NCBI RefSeq assembly: GCF_005780185.1 | Contig: NZ_VBUI01000005.1 | Location: forward strand, 120,961-184,960 | Reading direction: 5' to 3' | Source: Halomonas urmiana | Lineage (GTDB): Bacteria; Pseudomonadota; Gammaproteobacteria; Pseudomonadales; Halomonadaceae | Length of the DNA stretch: 64,000 nt | Part shown: positions 8,395-17,854 of the stretch, in pieces | Position numbering within the stretch: position 1 is the first letter of the stretch | How the letters are laid out: each line of letters begins with the position of its first letter | Position numbers and translations under genes: made by a program | The notes under the pieces: generated by a model | What the model saw: only the letters and a program-made list of their open reading frames with translations | Database searches by the model: none | Told to the model about the DNA's origin: nothing

Positions 8395-10437
8395 GTGACG
8401 ACCCCACGTGACACGACAGACAGCACCAGCCGTGGTGTGACCAGAGTCAGCGGCGAGCTCGCCGGCCTGCTCAAGACGTTCGATGACACCGTCAGCCTGC
8501 TCAGCGACGCAAGCGACCTCTCCAAGCCGGGCGTGCTGCCCGATCTTCTCGATATCGCCCGGCAATTGATGCTGCAGGAGGGCGGCTGCGACGCCATCGA
8601 GCAACGCGCCCGCGCCTTCGAGGAGGCCGGGGTCTTCCTCGGGTCCGACTGGGAGACGCCCCAGTACCTCGTGCCCTCCCTCACCCCGCATGCGCTGAAG
8701 AGCGCCGACCCCAACACCGTCGCGATCGAGGCGCTCAGCGAGCTCCGGCTGCTGGCCGTGGCCAAGGGTGACTACCTGCACCCGCATATCTCGATGGAAC
8801 AGGCGCACCATTATCTGACCCAGGTGATGGCCATCAATCTCTGGCTGCTCTTCGGCACTCCCAGCGAAGCGGAACGCGAGTCCCAGGGGCAGCTGGCGCT
8901 GGTGCCGCGACAGCTGTTCGGCCACCTGGCCGAGCGCATCGGCTACGAACATATCATCGACCGGCTGATCGAGGAGATCTGGCGGATCATCGAACAGCGT
9001 CCCATTCAGGTCGAGCCGGTCAAGCAGATGATCACCCAGATCGCCATCTGCCAGGCCAACCCCGACATCGACCTGGGCGCCAGCGGCCAGGGGGCCGACC
9101 GCCTGGTCAGCTCGCTGTTCGGCCCGACTCGGGCCTGCCGCGAAGACCCGGGCCTGGAGATCTACCGCGAGCGGCTGTCGAGCATGGACACCCCCGCGCT
9201 TCAGGGCGAGGCCACCGGTTTCGCCCGCGCCATGCACGACACCGGCCTGGTCTCCGCCTACCATCCGGTGCTGCTGCGTCACCTCCTGGACCACAGCGAC
9301 CACCTGCTGGCGGAAGCGCTGGGGCTCTCTTCCACCGGCCGTGACTGCCTGCTCTGCTATCGCGAGCTGGTCCATGCGCTGATCCGCGGGGGCATCTATC
9401 CCACCACCCCGCAGGCCGCCTATGGCCTGGCGCTGATGCTGGAGCGCGGCATCCTCTACCAGCCGCCAGTGGCCCCGGCGATGTGGCGCCAGCTGGGACT
9501 CTCCCTGTCGGAGTGGTCCCAGGCACGCCTCAACCTGGCCTTCGGCGAGACCGTGTCGCCCCGCGCCCGGCTGCTGGAGGGCGTGCTGTGCATGCTCGGC
9601 CTGCCGCTGGGCGTGGGCCAGGGCAACAACCCCACCTGCCAATCGGCGCGCGCCCTCTCCATGTGGGCCTACAACGACCCGGACTACCTGCTGCAGATGG
9701 TGACCTGGGCGGCCCGTGACGACGACATCATCATCCATTTCGAGGGCATGCCGCTCTCCTCCATGGCGAGCCTCTCCGGCGTCGCCCAGGCATTGCCCAT
9801 GGACCTCGATCCGGTATCGCTGATCGTGGTCCCGCACCTGGATCGTATCTATGCGGAAATGATCCGGCGCTGCATCGGCCGCGAAGGCGACCCGCACCGC
9901 TGGGTCAACCCGGAGTTCCATGGCTGGTGGTCCGGGCGCGGCTTCCGCATCAATGTCGACGTGGCGACCGGCAAGCTCCATGAGCTGGACGACTTCCTGC
10001 GCCACTTCTATGCCAGCTACCACCCTTACTACAACGGCCATCAGCCGCTGATTCACCCCCAGCCGGCGGGCATCGCCGTCACCGACAGCGCCGCCCGCTT
10101 CATCGGCTGGCACGCCATCACCATCCTGCGGGTCAACCTCGACCCCAGCGACGTCATGCGGGTGTACTTCTTCAACCCCAACAACGACAGCGGCCAGGAC
10201 TGGGGCGACGGCATCAAGGTGAGCACGGCAGACCAGGGCGAGCGCTTCGGCGAGTCCTCGCTGCCCTTCGAGCAGTTCGCCTCACGCCTCTACATCTACC
10301 ACTACGACCCCCTGGAGCGCGGCGAGCTGGCCAAGATCAGCCAGGAAGAACTGGACCGGGTGACGGGCTATATCCACCGCAGCTGGGGCAGCGACCGGAT
10401 TCCGGCCGTCGGCCTGCAGGCCGACGAGGGGCCCTAG
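8395..10437 (+). CDS. Unnamed 680-aa protein with papain-like Cys-His-Asn constellation
   Basis: I do not recognise a named family. The protein has no signal peptide or membrane segment and starts at GTG after AAGGAG. A second copy lies at 19503-21494, alignable from end to end. Both share GVGQGN-x-PTCQS, GWHAITI and YFFNPNNDSGQ-x-WG. In papain-fold peptidases the oxyanion Gln lies six residues before the nucleophilic Cys, and His-Ala and Asn...WG complete the triad. Here Gln409, Cys415, His573 and Asn594-(x8)-Trp603-Gly604 reproduce that pattern. Spacings Cys-His (158) and His-Asn (21) are the same in both copies. A cysteine peptidase, amidase or acyltransferase activity is therefore inferred, not shown. 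The ~400 residues before the Cys are unassigned, helix-rich and also conserved. Confidence 0.7.
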   Translation: MTTPRDTTDSTSRGVTRVSGELAGLLKTFDDTVSLLSDASDLSKPGVLPDLLDIARQLMLQEGGCDAIEQRARAFEEAGVFLGSDWETPQYLVPSLTPHALKSADPNTVAIEALSELRLLAVAKGDYLHPHISMEQAHHYLTQVMAINLWLLFGTPSEAERESQGQLALVPRQLFGHLAERIGYEHIIDRLIEEIWRIIEQRPIQVEPVKQMITQIAICQANPDIDLGASGQGADRLVSSLFGPTRACREDPGLEIYRERLSSMDTPALQGEATGFARAMHDTGLVSAYHPVLLRHLLDHSDHLLAEALGLSSTGRDCLLCYRELVHALIRGGIYPTTPQAAYGLALMLERGILYQPPVAPAMWRQLGLSLSEWSQARLNLAFGETVSPRARLLEGVLCMLGLPLGVGQGNNPTCQSARALSMWAYNDPDYLLQMVTWAARDDDIIIHFEGMPLSSMASLSGVAQALPMDLDPVSLIVVPHLDRIYAEMIRRCIGREGDPHRWVNPEFHGWWSGRGFRINVDVATGKLHELDDFLRHFYASYHPYYNGHQPLIHPQPAGIAVTDSAARFIGWHAITILRVNLDPSDVMRVYFFNPNNDSGQDWGDGIKVSTADQGERFGESSLPFEQFASRLYIYHYDPLERGELAKISQEELDRVTGYIHRSWGSDRIPAVGLQADEGP

Positions 10438-10616
10438 GCCAGACCGCCCGGTCGACGACCACGCCGACCGCGATAGCCGCCCGACTCGATGCCCTCCTGC
10501 CCCCTGGGTGCGGGGGCATCGTGCATGAGAACGCCCCACTGCCGGCATCTCGAGCCTCGAGCGAGTGACGCGATATGCCATAATGGCGCCTCCGTAAACG
10601 CCCCGCCGGAGCCGCC

Positions 10617-11381
10617 ATGCCACGTCTCGATCAGTTGCTCGTCACCCAGGGCCTGGCCCGTTCTCGCACCCGCGCCCAGCGGCTGATCCGCCATGGCCGC
10701 GTGCGTCTAGCGATGGGCGGCACCCCGCTGACCAAGCCCGGCGAGAAGCTGCCGGAGGCGACCGGCCTGACGGTGGAAGACGATCCCGAGGAGCGCTATG
10801 CCTCCCGGGCCGGACTCAAGCTCGAGGCGCTGATCGAGGCGCTCGAGCTGTCGCTCTCGGGGCGCTCGGTGCTCGACGTGGGCCAGTCTACCGGGGGCTT
10901 CACCGACTGCGCCCTGCACTGCGGTGCCCGACACGTGATCGGCGTGGAGGTCGGTCACGACCAGCTCGATGCCCGCCTGCGCCACGACCCCAGGGTGACC
11001 TGCCTGGAGGGACTCAATGCGCGTGCCATGGCGAGCGACCCGCGCCTCGAGGCGGCCTTCGCGGCGCTCGAGATCGAGGGTCCGGAGCTGGCGGTGATGG
11101 ACGTCTCCTTCATTTCGCAGACGCTGATCCTGCCCGAGCTCGCCGTACTGCTGCCACCGGAGAGCGAGCTTCTGAGCCTAGTCAAGCCGCAGTTCGAGGT
11201 GGGCCCAGGGGGCGTCAACGCGCGAGGCCTGGTGGTGGATCAACGCCGCTTCGCCGAGGTGGAGGTACGCATCCGCCAGGTCTGCGCCGCGCTCGGCTTC
11301 GAGATCCTGCACTGGCGGCAAAGCCCGCTACTCGGCGGCGATGGCAACCGGGAGTTCCTGCTCCACGCCGTGCGGCGCTGA
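10617..11381 (+). CDS. tlyA: TlyA-family rRNA (cytidine-2'-O)-methyltransferase
   Basis: A 254-aa enzyme with an N-terminal S4 RNA-binding domain (RLDQLLVTQGLARSRTRAQ, residues 3-21, then RLIRHGRV) and an FtsJ/RrmJ-like SAM methyltransferase domain. The SAM motif is LDVGQSTGGFTDCAL near residues 87-101, with MDVSFISQTLILPEL near 161 and LVKPQFEVG near 188. Family members 2'-O-methylate 16S/23S rRNA cytidines, and related proteins are called hemolysins. The start matches the family N-terminus. Preceding bases 10438-10616 hold a GC-rich hairpin (TGCCCCC...GGGGGCA, 10498-10518), perhaps the end of the upstream transcript. Confidence 0.9.
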   Translation: MPRLDQLLVTQGLARSRTRAQRLIRHGRVRLAMGGTPLTKPGEKLPEATGLTVEDDPEERYASRAGLKLEALIEALELSLSGRSVLDVGQSTGGFTDCALHCGARHVIGVEVGHDQLDARLRHDPRVTCLEGLNARAMASDPRLEAAFAALEIEGPELAVMDVSFISQTLILPELAVLLPPESELLSLVKPQFEVGPGGVNARGLVVDQRRFAEVEVRIRQVCAALGFEILHWRQSPLLGGDGNREFLLHAVRR

Positions 11382-11449
11382 CGCCCCGCCGCTTCCCTTT
11401 GGACAGGTGCCGATCTGGCCAGGGTCCTGCCTTCCATACCGCGCTCCCT

Positions 11450-14400
11450 TCAGCGCCCGGCGCCCCCGTCTCCATCGCCCCCGGCATCGAGATCGCCCGG
11501 GTCGCCTTTCGCGCCCGGTGCCGGGCGATGGGGCTCGTCCAGCCGCCGCGGCGAGACGCTCTGGACCCTGCTGGCCTGACCGCCGGCCCGGTGGAGCCAG
11601 ACATCGAGCTGGTTGAAGGCGATATCGATGCCATGCTCGGCAAACAGCTCGCCCACCCGGCAGTTGATCTCGTCAGTGGCGAACAGCCGGTCGCCGAGGC
11701 TATTGACGAAGATGCGCAGCTCGAAGTCCAGGGTGCTATCCCCGTAGCTCATGAAGAACACCTGGGGCTCGGGATCGGCCAGCACCCGGGCATTGTCGTC
11801 GGCCGCCTGACGCAGCAGGCGGTGCACCAGTCGATGATCCGAGCCGTAGGCGACCCCGTAGGTGAGCACCACCCGGGTGATCGTGTCGGAGAGCGACCAG
11901 TTGATCAGCTGATCGGTGATGAAGGTCTTGTTGGGGATGATGATCTCCTTGCGGTCGAAGTCGGTCACCGTGGTGGCGCGGATGCGGATCTTGCTCACCG
12001 TCCCGGTGAGGTTGCCCAGGGTGATGGTGTCGCCGATGCGCACCGGCCGCTCGAAGAGGATGATCAGCCCCGAGACGAAGTTGGCGAAGATCTCCTGCAG
12101 GCCGAACCCGAGCCCCACGCTCAGCGCCGCCACCAGCCACTGCAGCTTGCTCCAGGAGACCCCCAGGGTGCCCAGCGCCGTGACCACACCGCCACCGACG
12201 ATGGTATAGGCGAGCAGCGAGCTGATGGCGTAGGCGCTGCCCTGCTTGAGCGCCAGCCGCGAGAGCACCATCACCTCGAGCAGGCCCGGCAGGTTGCGCG
12301 CCATCATCAAGGTGAGCACGACCACCAGCAGGGCGGTGATGATGTCGGCCACCGAGACCATGCCGCCGAGCGTCTCAGCGGACTCCCCCTCGCCGGGCGA
12401 CACCAAGGTGACCTGCTCGAGGTAACCAAACACCGAGAGCAGGTCTGACCACACCAGGTAGAGCACCAGGATGAAGACGATTATCAGGATCAGCTTGGAG
12501 AGGCGCAGCGACTGCTGGTTGACCTGTTCCATGTCCAGCGGCGGCTCCTCGATGACCTCCAGCCCCTCTGTCACCTCCTGGGCCTGGGCCTGGGCCTGGG
12601 CCTGTCGCCGCGCCAGGGCGCGGCGATAGGCCAGTCGCCGGGCGGCCACGGCCAGGCCGCGAATCACCGTGGCCTCCACCAGGACCCACAGGCCCAGCAG
12701 GTAGAGCGAGATGACGAAGCGTCCCACCAGGCTCAGGGCCGTGTACTCGAAGCCGTAGACGATCAGCCCCGCCATCGCCAGCGGGACCAGGGCGATGACC
12801 AGGCCCACCAGCAGCCGGAACATCTTGACTCCGAAGAAGGGCACATGGGCGAGTATCAGCTTGGCCAGCACGACACTCATGGCTAGAAGGCCCAACAGCA
12901 GCAGCGTCAGCCCGACCGGTCGCTGGTTGAGCTCGATGGACGCGTCGCGGGCCAGGGGCGCGATCAGCAGGACCGGCACCAGCGCCACGCCCAGCCACAG
13001 CAGCCAGCGGCGCAGGGCCGCCGCATAGCCGGAGGGCCAGTAGAAATGCCGCGTGGCGACCCCGCCCGACCATAGCAGGTTACGTGCCCAGGTGAGCACG
13101 GCCCAGGCCAGCGCCAGCTGCAGCAGCGCCAGGCCGATCCCCCGTCCCACGCCCTCCGTTCCCAGCACCAGGGCGCCCCCCCCCGCCAGCAGGCACAGCG
13201 GTCCGGGCAGCGCCAGCAGGGCATTGAGCGCCACCGCCTCGGGGGTATGCCCCTGGGAGTCACGGCTGAGGCGACCGACTTCCTGGTGTAGGTGCGCCAG
13301 CCGCTCCCGGATGCGCCGCCGGAGGAGGAGCCCCCCCAGCGCCACCAGCAGGATCGGCACGCCGAGCAGGGCCCGGGCATCAGGCAGGCGCCAGTTTACC
13401 GGCAGCACGGCGCGCCACTCCCCCTCGCGCCACTCCGTTGCCAGGTTCTGCGGCAGGCTGCTCAGCCAGCTCAGCCCCAGGGGACGGGTATTGGCGATCC
13501 AGAACAGCTGCTCGTCGATGGTGGCACGCAGCTCCTGACTGGTGGCCAGCAGCTGCTGCTGGGTGAGCTGCAGGTCGATGGCCGCGCTGAGCATCTCGCC
13601 ATAGGCCTTCTCCAGCTGGTCGACCAGCTCGCGACGGGCCTGGTAGAGGCGCAGCAGCGAATCGACCAACGCCGGCGATGACTCGGCGTCCGCCTCCTCG
13701 ATCCGCTGGCGCGCCAGCTTCTCGCCCTCGCGCAGCTGGTCACGCTGGCGGCCGAGTTCGAACTGCTTGAGGTGCAGATCGGCAATCTCGTCCTGCAGGC
13801 CCCGCCGCACTTCCACCCGGGGCAGCGTCAGGCGTTGCTCGCGCAAGATCCGGGACAGCAGCATGCTACCCCGGATGGCATCGATCTGTTCGTTGAGGTT
13901 GCGCTGGAGCTGGCGTACCCGGTCAAACTGACGCCGCACCTCGAGGCCTTCCCGCACCAGGCGATTGGCCCGGTCGGTGGCACGCAGCAGTTCGAGGCTC
14001 ATGGTGCGGTTGATCTCCCGCGCATGACGCACCACGGGATGCCCGATGACGCTCTGGCCCTCGTCACCGACCGCCTCGGCGATGGCCTGCTCCGACTCCT
14101 CGCGACGGCGACGATCGATGATGCCCTGCAACATGGTCAGTCGAGCTTCCTCGCTGGCCACCTGGCGCTCGAGCAGGTCCTTGTGCTCCTGATCCAGTTC
14201 ACGCAGTCGACTATTGGTCTCCAGCTGGCGCTGGCGCAGCTTGAGAGTCTGCTCGGCCAGTTCCCGTTCGATGCGCAGTTGCCAGCGCCTGGGATCGTCC
14301 TCGGCCACCTGAGCATCGGCCAGCTCCTCCAGCTGGCGACGCCGCTCCTCGACGGTCTGCATCGCCTCGCCGATCGCCTGCTGGGCCCGTTCCGGCAGGG

Positions 14401-14941
14401 TCTGGGCATTGAGCAGCCGCGACGTCACCTCGGCCAGGTTGTCCTGAAAGTCCGACAGGGCCTCCTGGGTGTTCTGGCGGCGTTTCTCCAGCGCCTCGAC
14501 GGACAGGTCCTCCAGGCCCGAACGGGACGTCTGCTGGCCCTCCTGCTCCATGTCGCGCAGCTCCCGCTGAATGCGCTGCAGTTCCCTGGGGGCCTTCTGG
14601 ACCCGGGCCTCGAGGTCGTCCAGCTGCTCCCGGACCGCCGCCAGCCGCTCCAGACCATCGAGGGCCGCTCGCAGTGCCTCGATGTCCCGCTGGACGCCCT
14701 CGGCGGGCGTCTCGCCTTCGGCCGGCTGGCGCTCCTCGAGGCGTGCCTCGACCTCCTCGCGAGAGGGAAGCGGCCGGTCGGCACTCGCCAGCGGGGCGAC
14801 CTCCTGAGCCAGCACCGAGGGCGCCGCCATCGGCCCCACCAGCAAGCACAGCAAGAGCAGCAGGCCATAGCACACGGCTGCGCGCCGATGGCCAACATGA
14901 TGATAGGCGTTCAAGGGGCAGCCTCGGTTATGATGATGCAT
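11450..14941 (-). CDS. mscK: Large mechanosensitive channel, MscK/KefA type
   Basis: About 1163 aa. An N-terminal signal sequence (AAVCYGLLLLLCLLVGPMAA) precedes a long periplasmic coiled-coil region rich in Glu, Arg and Gln (roughly residues 45-480), about ten hydrophobic segments, then the MscS core: SVGLGFGLQEIFANFVSGLI, FERPVRIGDTITLGNLTGTV and the beta domain with IIIPNKTFITDQLINWSLSD. This architecture and length fit MscK, which releases solutes on hypo-osmotic shock, sensible for a halophile. I chose ATG at 14941 because it puts the signal peptide near the N-terminus; the frame extends to 15049, only 11 bp from the divergent pldA start, which seems too crowded. Confidence 0.9.
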   Translation of the reverse strand: MHHHNRGCPLNAYHHVGHRRAAVCYGLLLLLCLLVGPMAAPSVLAQEVAPLASADRPLPSREEVEARLEERQPAEGETPAEGVQRDIEALRAALDGLERLAAVREQLDDLEARVQKAPRELQRIQRELRDMEQEGQQTSRSGLEDLSVEALEKRRQNTQEALSDFQDNLAEVTSRLLNAQTLPERAQQAIGEAMQTVEERRRQLEELADAQVAEDDPRRWQLRIERELAEQTLKLRQRQLETNSRLRELDQEHKDLLERQVASEEARLTMLQGIIDRRRREESEQAIAEAVGDEGQSVIGHPVVRHAREINRTMSLELLRATDRANRLVREGLEVRRQFDRVRQLQRNLNEQIDAIRGSMLLSRILREQRLTLPRVEVRRGLQDEIADLHLKQFELGRQRDQLREGEKLARQRIEEADAESSPALVDSLLRLYQARRELVDQLEKAYGEMLSAAIDLQLTQQQLLATSQELRATIDEQLFWIANTRPLGLSWLSSLPQNLATEWREGEWRAVLPVNWRLPDARALLGVPILLVALGGLLLRRRIRERLAHLHQEVGRLSRDSQGHTPEAVALNALLALPGPLCLLAGGGALVLGTEGVGRGIGLALLQLALAWAVLTWARNLLWSGGVATRHFYWPSGYAAALRRWLLWLGVALVPVLLIAPLARDASIELNQRPVGLTLLLLGLLAMSVVLAKLILAHVPFFGVKMFRLLVGLVIALVPLAMAGLIVYGFEYTALSLVGRFVISLYLLGLWVLVEATVIRGLAVAARRLAYRRALARRQAQAQAQAQEVTEGLEVIEEPPLDMEQVNQQSLRLSKLILIIVFILVLYLVWSDLLSVFGYLEQVTLVSPGEGESAETLGGMVSVADIITALLVVVLTLMMARNLPGLLEVMVLSRLALKQGSAYAISSLLAYTIVGGGVVTALGTLGVSWSKLQWLVAALSVGLGFGLQEIFANFVSGLIILFERPVRIGDTITLGNLTGTVSKIRIRATTVTDFDRKEIIIPNKTFITDQLINWSLSDTITRVVLTYGVAYGSDHRLVHRLLRQAADDNARVLADPEPQVFFMSYGDSTLDFELRIFVNSLGDRLFATDEINCRVGELFAEHGIDIAFNQLDVWLHRAGGQASRVQSVSPRRLDEPHRPAPGAKGDPGDLDAGGDGDGGAGR

Positions 14942-15060
14942 CGCGTGATTCTCGGCCCCGCGGGACAACAAGGCAATGACCGCCTGTCGCCTCGGCAGCA
15001 CAGTTGACTTGCCGGGCTGGCGTGATAGAAACGGCGTGATCTTCCACAAGGTGCCTGACC

Positions 15061-16104
15061 ATGATGTCTGCCCGATTTTCCCTGTGCGCGGCGTCGCTGC
15101 TGATGGCGAGCCTCAACGGCACGACCCTCGCCGCCGAACCGCTGAGCGAGGTCGAGCGACAGGCCATCGAGGCCCGTATCGCCGAACTCGAGGATGAGAT
15201 GGACGCGCTGCGCCAACGGCTGCAGACGGCCGAGAACACGCCATCCGCCACCGCCGTTCTCGCCGACGACGACAGCGAGAAGGAGCTCGAGGAGACCGTG
15301 GACGAACGCCGCCAGTTCGAGCGGGCCTCGGCGAACAACCCCTATGCCATCACCACCCACAAGCGCAACTACTGGTTCCCGCTGAGCTACAACGCCACCC
15401 CGAACGATGGCGTCTTTCGCGACGTCAGCGATGATAACGCCGCCGACCGAGCGGAGATGAAGTTCCAGTTCAGCGTCAAGTTCAACCTGGTCGAGGATCT
15501 CTTCGGCGACGTCGGTGGCGACCTGCATTTCGGTTATACCCAGCGCAGCTGGTGGCAGGCCTACAATGCGGATGCCTCCTCGCCGTTTCGCGAGACCAAC
15601 TACGAGCCCGAGGTGTTCATCGACTTCGACAACAGCACCTCGCTGCTGGGCTGGACTAACATCCATAATCGCCTGGCGTTCAACCACCAGTCCAACGGCC
15701 GCTCCGAGACGCTATCACGCAGCTGGAACCGGCTCATTTTCCAGTCCAGCTTCATCCACGATGACTGGACCCTGGTTCTGGCGCCCCACTGGCGCATTCC
15801 GGAATCCGAGGGCGAGGACGACAATCCCGACATCCACAAGTATCTCGGCTATGGTGACATCACCGTGGCCCGGCGCGTCAACGATGACAACGAACTGAGT
15901 CTGATGCTGCGCGGCAACCCCAGCGAGGGCAACCTGGGTACTCAACTGGACTACTCCTGGCCGCTGTTCGGCAGCATTCGCGGCCATCTGCAGTACTATT
16001 ACGGCTATGGCGAGAGCCTGATCGACTACGATCAGCGCACCAACCGCCTGAGCCTGGGCTTCAGTCTCAACCCACTGTTCTCCACCGGCAGCCTCGAGCG
16101 CTGA
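15061..16104 (+). CDS. pldA: Outer-membrane phospholipase A (OMPLA)
   Basis: A 347-aa protein with a signal peptide ending near TTLAAEP, a short coiled coil (residues 30-60), then a 12-strand barrel-like region. The OMPLA catalytic motif FNHQSNGRS gives His209 and Ser211; Asn223 in SRSWNRL lies 12 residues after the Ser, as His142/Ser144/Asn156 do in E. coli. It hydrolyses phospholipids that reach the outer leaflet of the outer membrane. It is transcribed divergently from the mscK-like gene; the two envelope-stress genes may share a promoter region (14942-15060). Confidence 0.93.
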   Translation: MMSARFSLCAASLLMASLNGTTLAAEPLSEVERQAIEARIAELEDEMDALRQRLQTAENTPSATAVLADDDSEKELEETVDERRQFERASANNPYAITTHKRNYWFPLSYNATPNDGVFRDVSDDNAADRAEMKFQFSVKFNLVEDLFGDVGGDLHFGYTQRSWWQAYNADASSPFRETNYEPEVFIDFDNSTSLLGWTNIHNRLAFNHQSNGRSETLSRSWNRLIFQSSFIHDDWTLVLAPHWRIPESEGEDDNPDIHKYLGYGDITVARRVNDDNELSLMLRGNPSEGNLGTQLDYSWPLFGSIRGHLQYYYGYGESLIDYDQRTNRLSLGFSLNPLFSTGSLER

Positions 16105-16233
16105 GCCGGCCTCAACCCCGAGTGAAAGCCCGAGGAGCGTTCGAAGAGAGAGCAAAGCGCGCACCCGGATGGATTGAAGTCGCTCCGTCGACTGCTATGC
16201 TGACCCTGTCATTCATCGTCAAAGGAAGACCCG

Positions 16234-16566
16234 ATGGCCAGCCAACACTCCCGCACCAGCGAATCCACACAGCAGCTCAAGGAAGATCTGCACCACCTTA
16301 CCCAGACCATCGAGGAGTTGGTCGACGCTACGGCCGATGACTCCCGGAGCAATATCAAGGAGCTCCGTGAGCGCGCAGAAAAGCGGATGAAGGACACCCG
16401 GGAGCGTCTCGAGGCGCGTGGCGAGCGCCTCTACGGCGAGGCGCGCGATAACGTGACCCAGCAGGCCGACGCCTGCGACCGCTATGTCCACGACAACCCC
16501 TGGACCAGCATCGGCATCGGCGCCGCCGTGGGCGTGGTGGTCGGCATGCTGATCGGGCGGCGCTGA
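16234..16566 (+). CDS. DUF883 (ElaB/YqjD/CsbD-like) inner-membrane-anchored protein
   Basis: A 110-aa protein: a hydrophilic, helical, Glu/Arg-rich body and a single C-terminal glycine-rich membrane segment in DNPWTSIGIGAAVGVVVGML followed by IGRR. This is the ElaB/YqjD pattern; YqjD is a tail-anchored protein that associates with ribosomes in stationary phase. The stop overlaps the next start (TGATG), making a three-gene operon equivalent to E. coli yqjDEK. Confidence 0.88.
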   Translation: MASQHSRTSESTQQLKEDLHHLTQTIEELVDATADDSRSNIKELRERAEKRMKDTRERLEARGERLYGEARDNVTQQADACDRYVHDNPWTSIGIGAAVGVVVGMLIGRR

Positions 16567-16961
16567 TGGCGACGAGCCAGGGACCGGCTCAACGGCTGTT
16601 CGGGGCAGGCAAGCGGCTGCTCGGCAGCTTGCTGGCGACCGGCGAGACGCGCCTGCGCCTCGCCGTGCTCGAACTGGAAGAAGAGCGCGCACGCCTCTTC
16701 GGCCTCCTGCTGCTGGCCGGCCTCAGCCTGATCCTGCTGCTGCTGGGTATCGGCGTCCTCACCGCCCTGGTGATCGTCGCCTTCTGGGAGACCCACCGCC
16801 TGGTGGCCATCGGCGCAAGCGCGGTGGTGCTACTGGGCAGCGGGCTGCTGATGGCCCTGCGGGTGATGCAGCTGGCCCGCCGCCGCACCCTGCTGGCCGG
16901 CACCCTGCGCCACCTGGCCACGGATCGTGACTTGGTGGAGGCGAGCCGTGAACCGCGCTGA
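16566..16961 (+). CDS. YqjE-like phage-holin-family membrane protein
   Basis: A 131-aa protein with an amphipathic N-terminal helix (residues 8-45), two long hydrophobic segments (LLLAGLSLILLLLGIGVL near 47-66 and LVAIGASAVVLLGSGLLMAL near 80-99) and a basic tail. This is the Holin superfamily III/YqjE layout. It follows the DUF883 gene with a TGATG overlap and overlaps the next gene by 14 bp, so it is part of the yqjD-yqjE-yqjK-like operon. Function unknown; envelope-stress or stationary-phase roles are proposed for the family. Confidence 0.85.
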   Translation: MATSQGPAQRLFGAGKRLLGSLLATGETRLRLAVLELEEERARLFGLLLLAGLSLILLLLGIGVLTALVIVAFWETHRLVAIGASAVVLLGSGLLMALRVMQLARRRTLLAGTLRHLATDRDLVEASREPR

Positions 16962-17226
16962 ACGCCTGGCCCGCCGGGCCGAACTCGAACACGCCATCGA
17001 ACAGCAGCGCATCGACCTGCTGGTGGCCGCCCATCGCTGGCGCACGGCCGAAAGGGCGCTCGATCAGGGTTGGCAACTGCTCGTACGCTTCAAGACCCCG
17101 CTGCTCATGGCGGGTGGACTGCTCGCCTATCGCGGGTTGCGCCACCCAGGCGGCGCGGCGCGACTGGCACGTCGGCTGACCGCCGGCGCGCTGTTCGCCA
17201 AGAAGGCTCGCGACCTGCTGCGCTGA
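16948..17226 (+). CDS. YqjK-like protein
   Basis: About 92 aa beginning at a GTG (16948-16950) preceded by GGAG at 16937-16940. The resulting N-terminus NRAERLARRAELEHAIEQQR resembles YqjK. An alternative in-frame ATG at 16927 lies deeper inside the upstream gene and lacks a ribosome site. The protein is basic, helical, with one weakly hydrophobic segment (TPLLMAGGLLAYRGLRH). It overlaps the YqjE-like gene by 14 bp, implying translational coupling. Third member of the yqjDEK-like operon; function unknown. Confidence 0.75.
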   Translation: MNRAERLARRAELEHAIEQQRIDLLVAAHRWRTAERALDQGWQLLVRFKTPLLMAGGLLAYRGLRHPGGAARLARRLTAGALFAKKARDLLR

Positions 17227-17346
17227 GCCACACCGTCGCCCGCTGGTGGCCAATCCCGGGCGCGCGACCTCCCCCGACGCACTTCCCCCCTTAGATGGCC
17301 CCGAAGGGCCCCTCAAGCCCCGAAACAGCGCCAAAGGAGCCCTACC

Positions 17347-17802
17347 ATGCCCCTTGCCATCAGCCTGCACCTTCTCGCCGCCGTGATCTGGGTCGGCGGC
17401 ATGTTCTTCGCCTGGATGATCCTGCGCCGGGTCGCCGGAGAGCTGCTCGCGCCGCCCCAGCGACTGACGCTCTGGTACCACGCGTTCCAGCGCTTCTTCC
17501 CCTGGGTATGGGCCAGTGTGGTGGTGCTGCTGGCGACGGGGCTGTGGATGCTCTTCGGGGTCTTCGGCGGCATGGCCGGCGCCGGCGTGCATGTTCACCT
17601 GATGCTGGTGACAGGGCTCGCCATGATGGCGATCTTCCTGCACATCTGGTTTGCGCCGTTTGTGCGCCTGGGTCGGGCCGTAGCCGACGAAGACTGGCCC
17701 ACCGGCGGTCAGCAGCTGGCCCAGATCCGTCGGCTGATCGGCATTAACCTGATACTGGGGCTGGTAACGGTCGCCATCGCCTCCGCTGGCCGCTACCTGT
17801 AA
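17347..17802 (+). CDS. CopD-like four-helix membrane protein
   Basis: A 151-aa protein with four hydrophobic helices: LAISLHLLAAVIWVGGMFFA, WVWASVVVLLATGLWMLFG, MLVTGLAMMAIFLHIWF and LIGINLILGLVTVAIASAG. Conserved histidines (His8 in helix 1, His63 near the third helix and His98) and the WVGGMFF motif are typical of the CopD/DUF2269-like group, some of which are linked to copper or heme. AAAGGAG precedes the ATG. No copper genes lie nearby, so the role is open. A strong terminator follows at 17855. Confidence 0.8.
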   Translation: MPLAISLHLLAAVIWVGGMFFAWMILRRVAGELLAPPQRLTLWYHAFQRFFPWVWASVVVLLATGLWMLFGVFGGMAGAGVHVHLMLVTGLAMMAIFLHIWFAPFVRLGRAVADEDWPTGGQQLAQIRRLIGINLILGLVTVAIASAGRYL

Positions 17803-17854
17803 TGCAGGCACCCATGTGATATCGAGGCTATGTGATACAGCCCCCTACGCAAAA

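Noticed and set aside
8281..10113. 610-codon open frame antisense to the papain-like gene
   Set aside because: His/Gln/Gly/Val-rich shadow typical of the complementary frame of a GC-rich gene; the sense frame has a conserved paralogue and a good ribosome site.
12541..12612. Repeat-like run of tgggcc units
   Set aside because: A short Ala-Gln codon repeat inside the mscK-like gene; coding, not an intergenic array.
13772..15007. 411-codon plus-strand frame opposite the mscK-like gene
   Set aside because: Leu/Gln/His-rich mirror of the coiled-coil coding region; no independent similarity or ribosome site.
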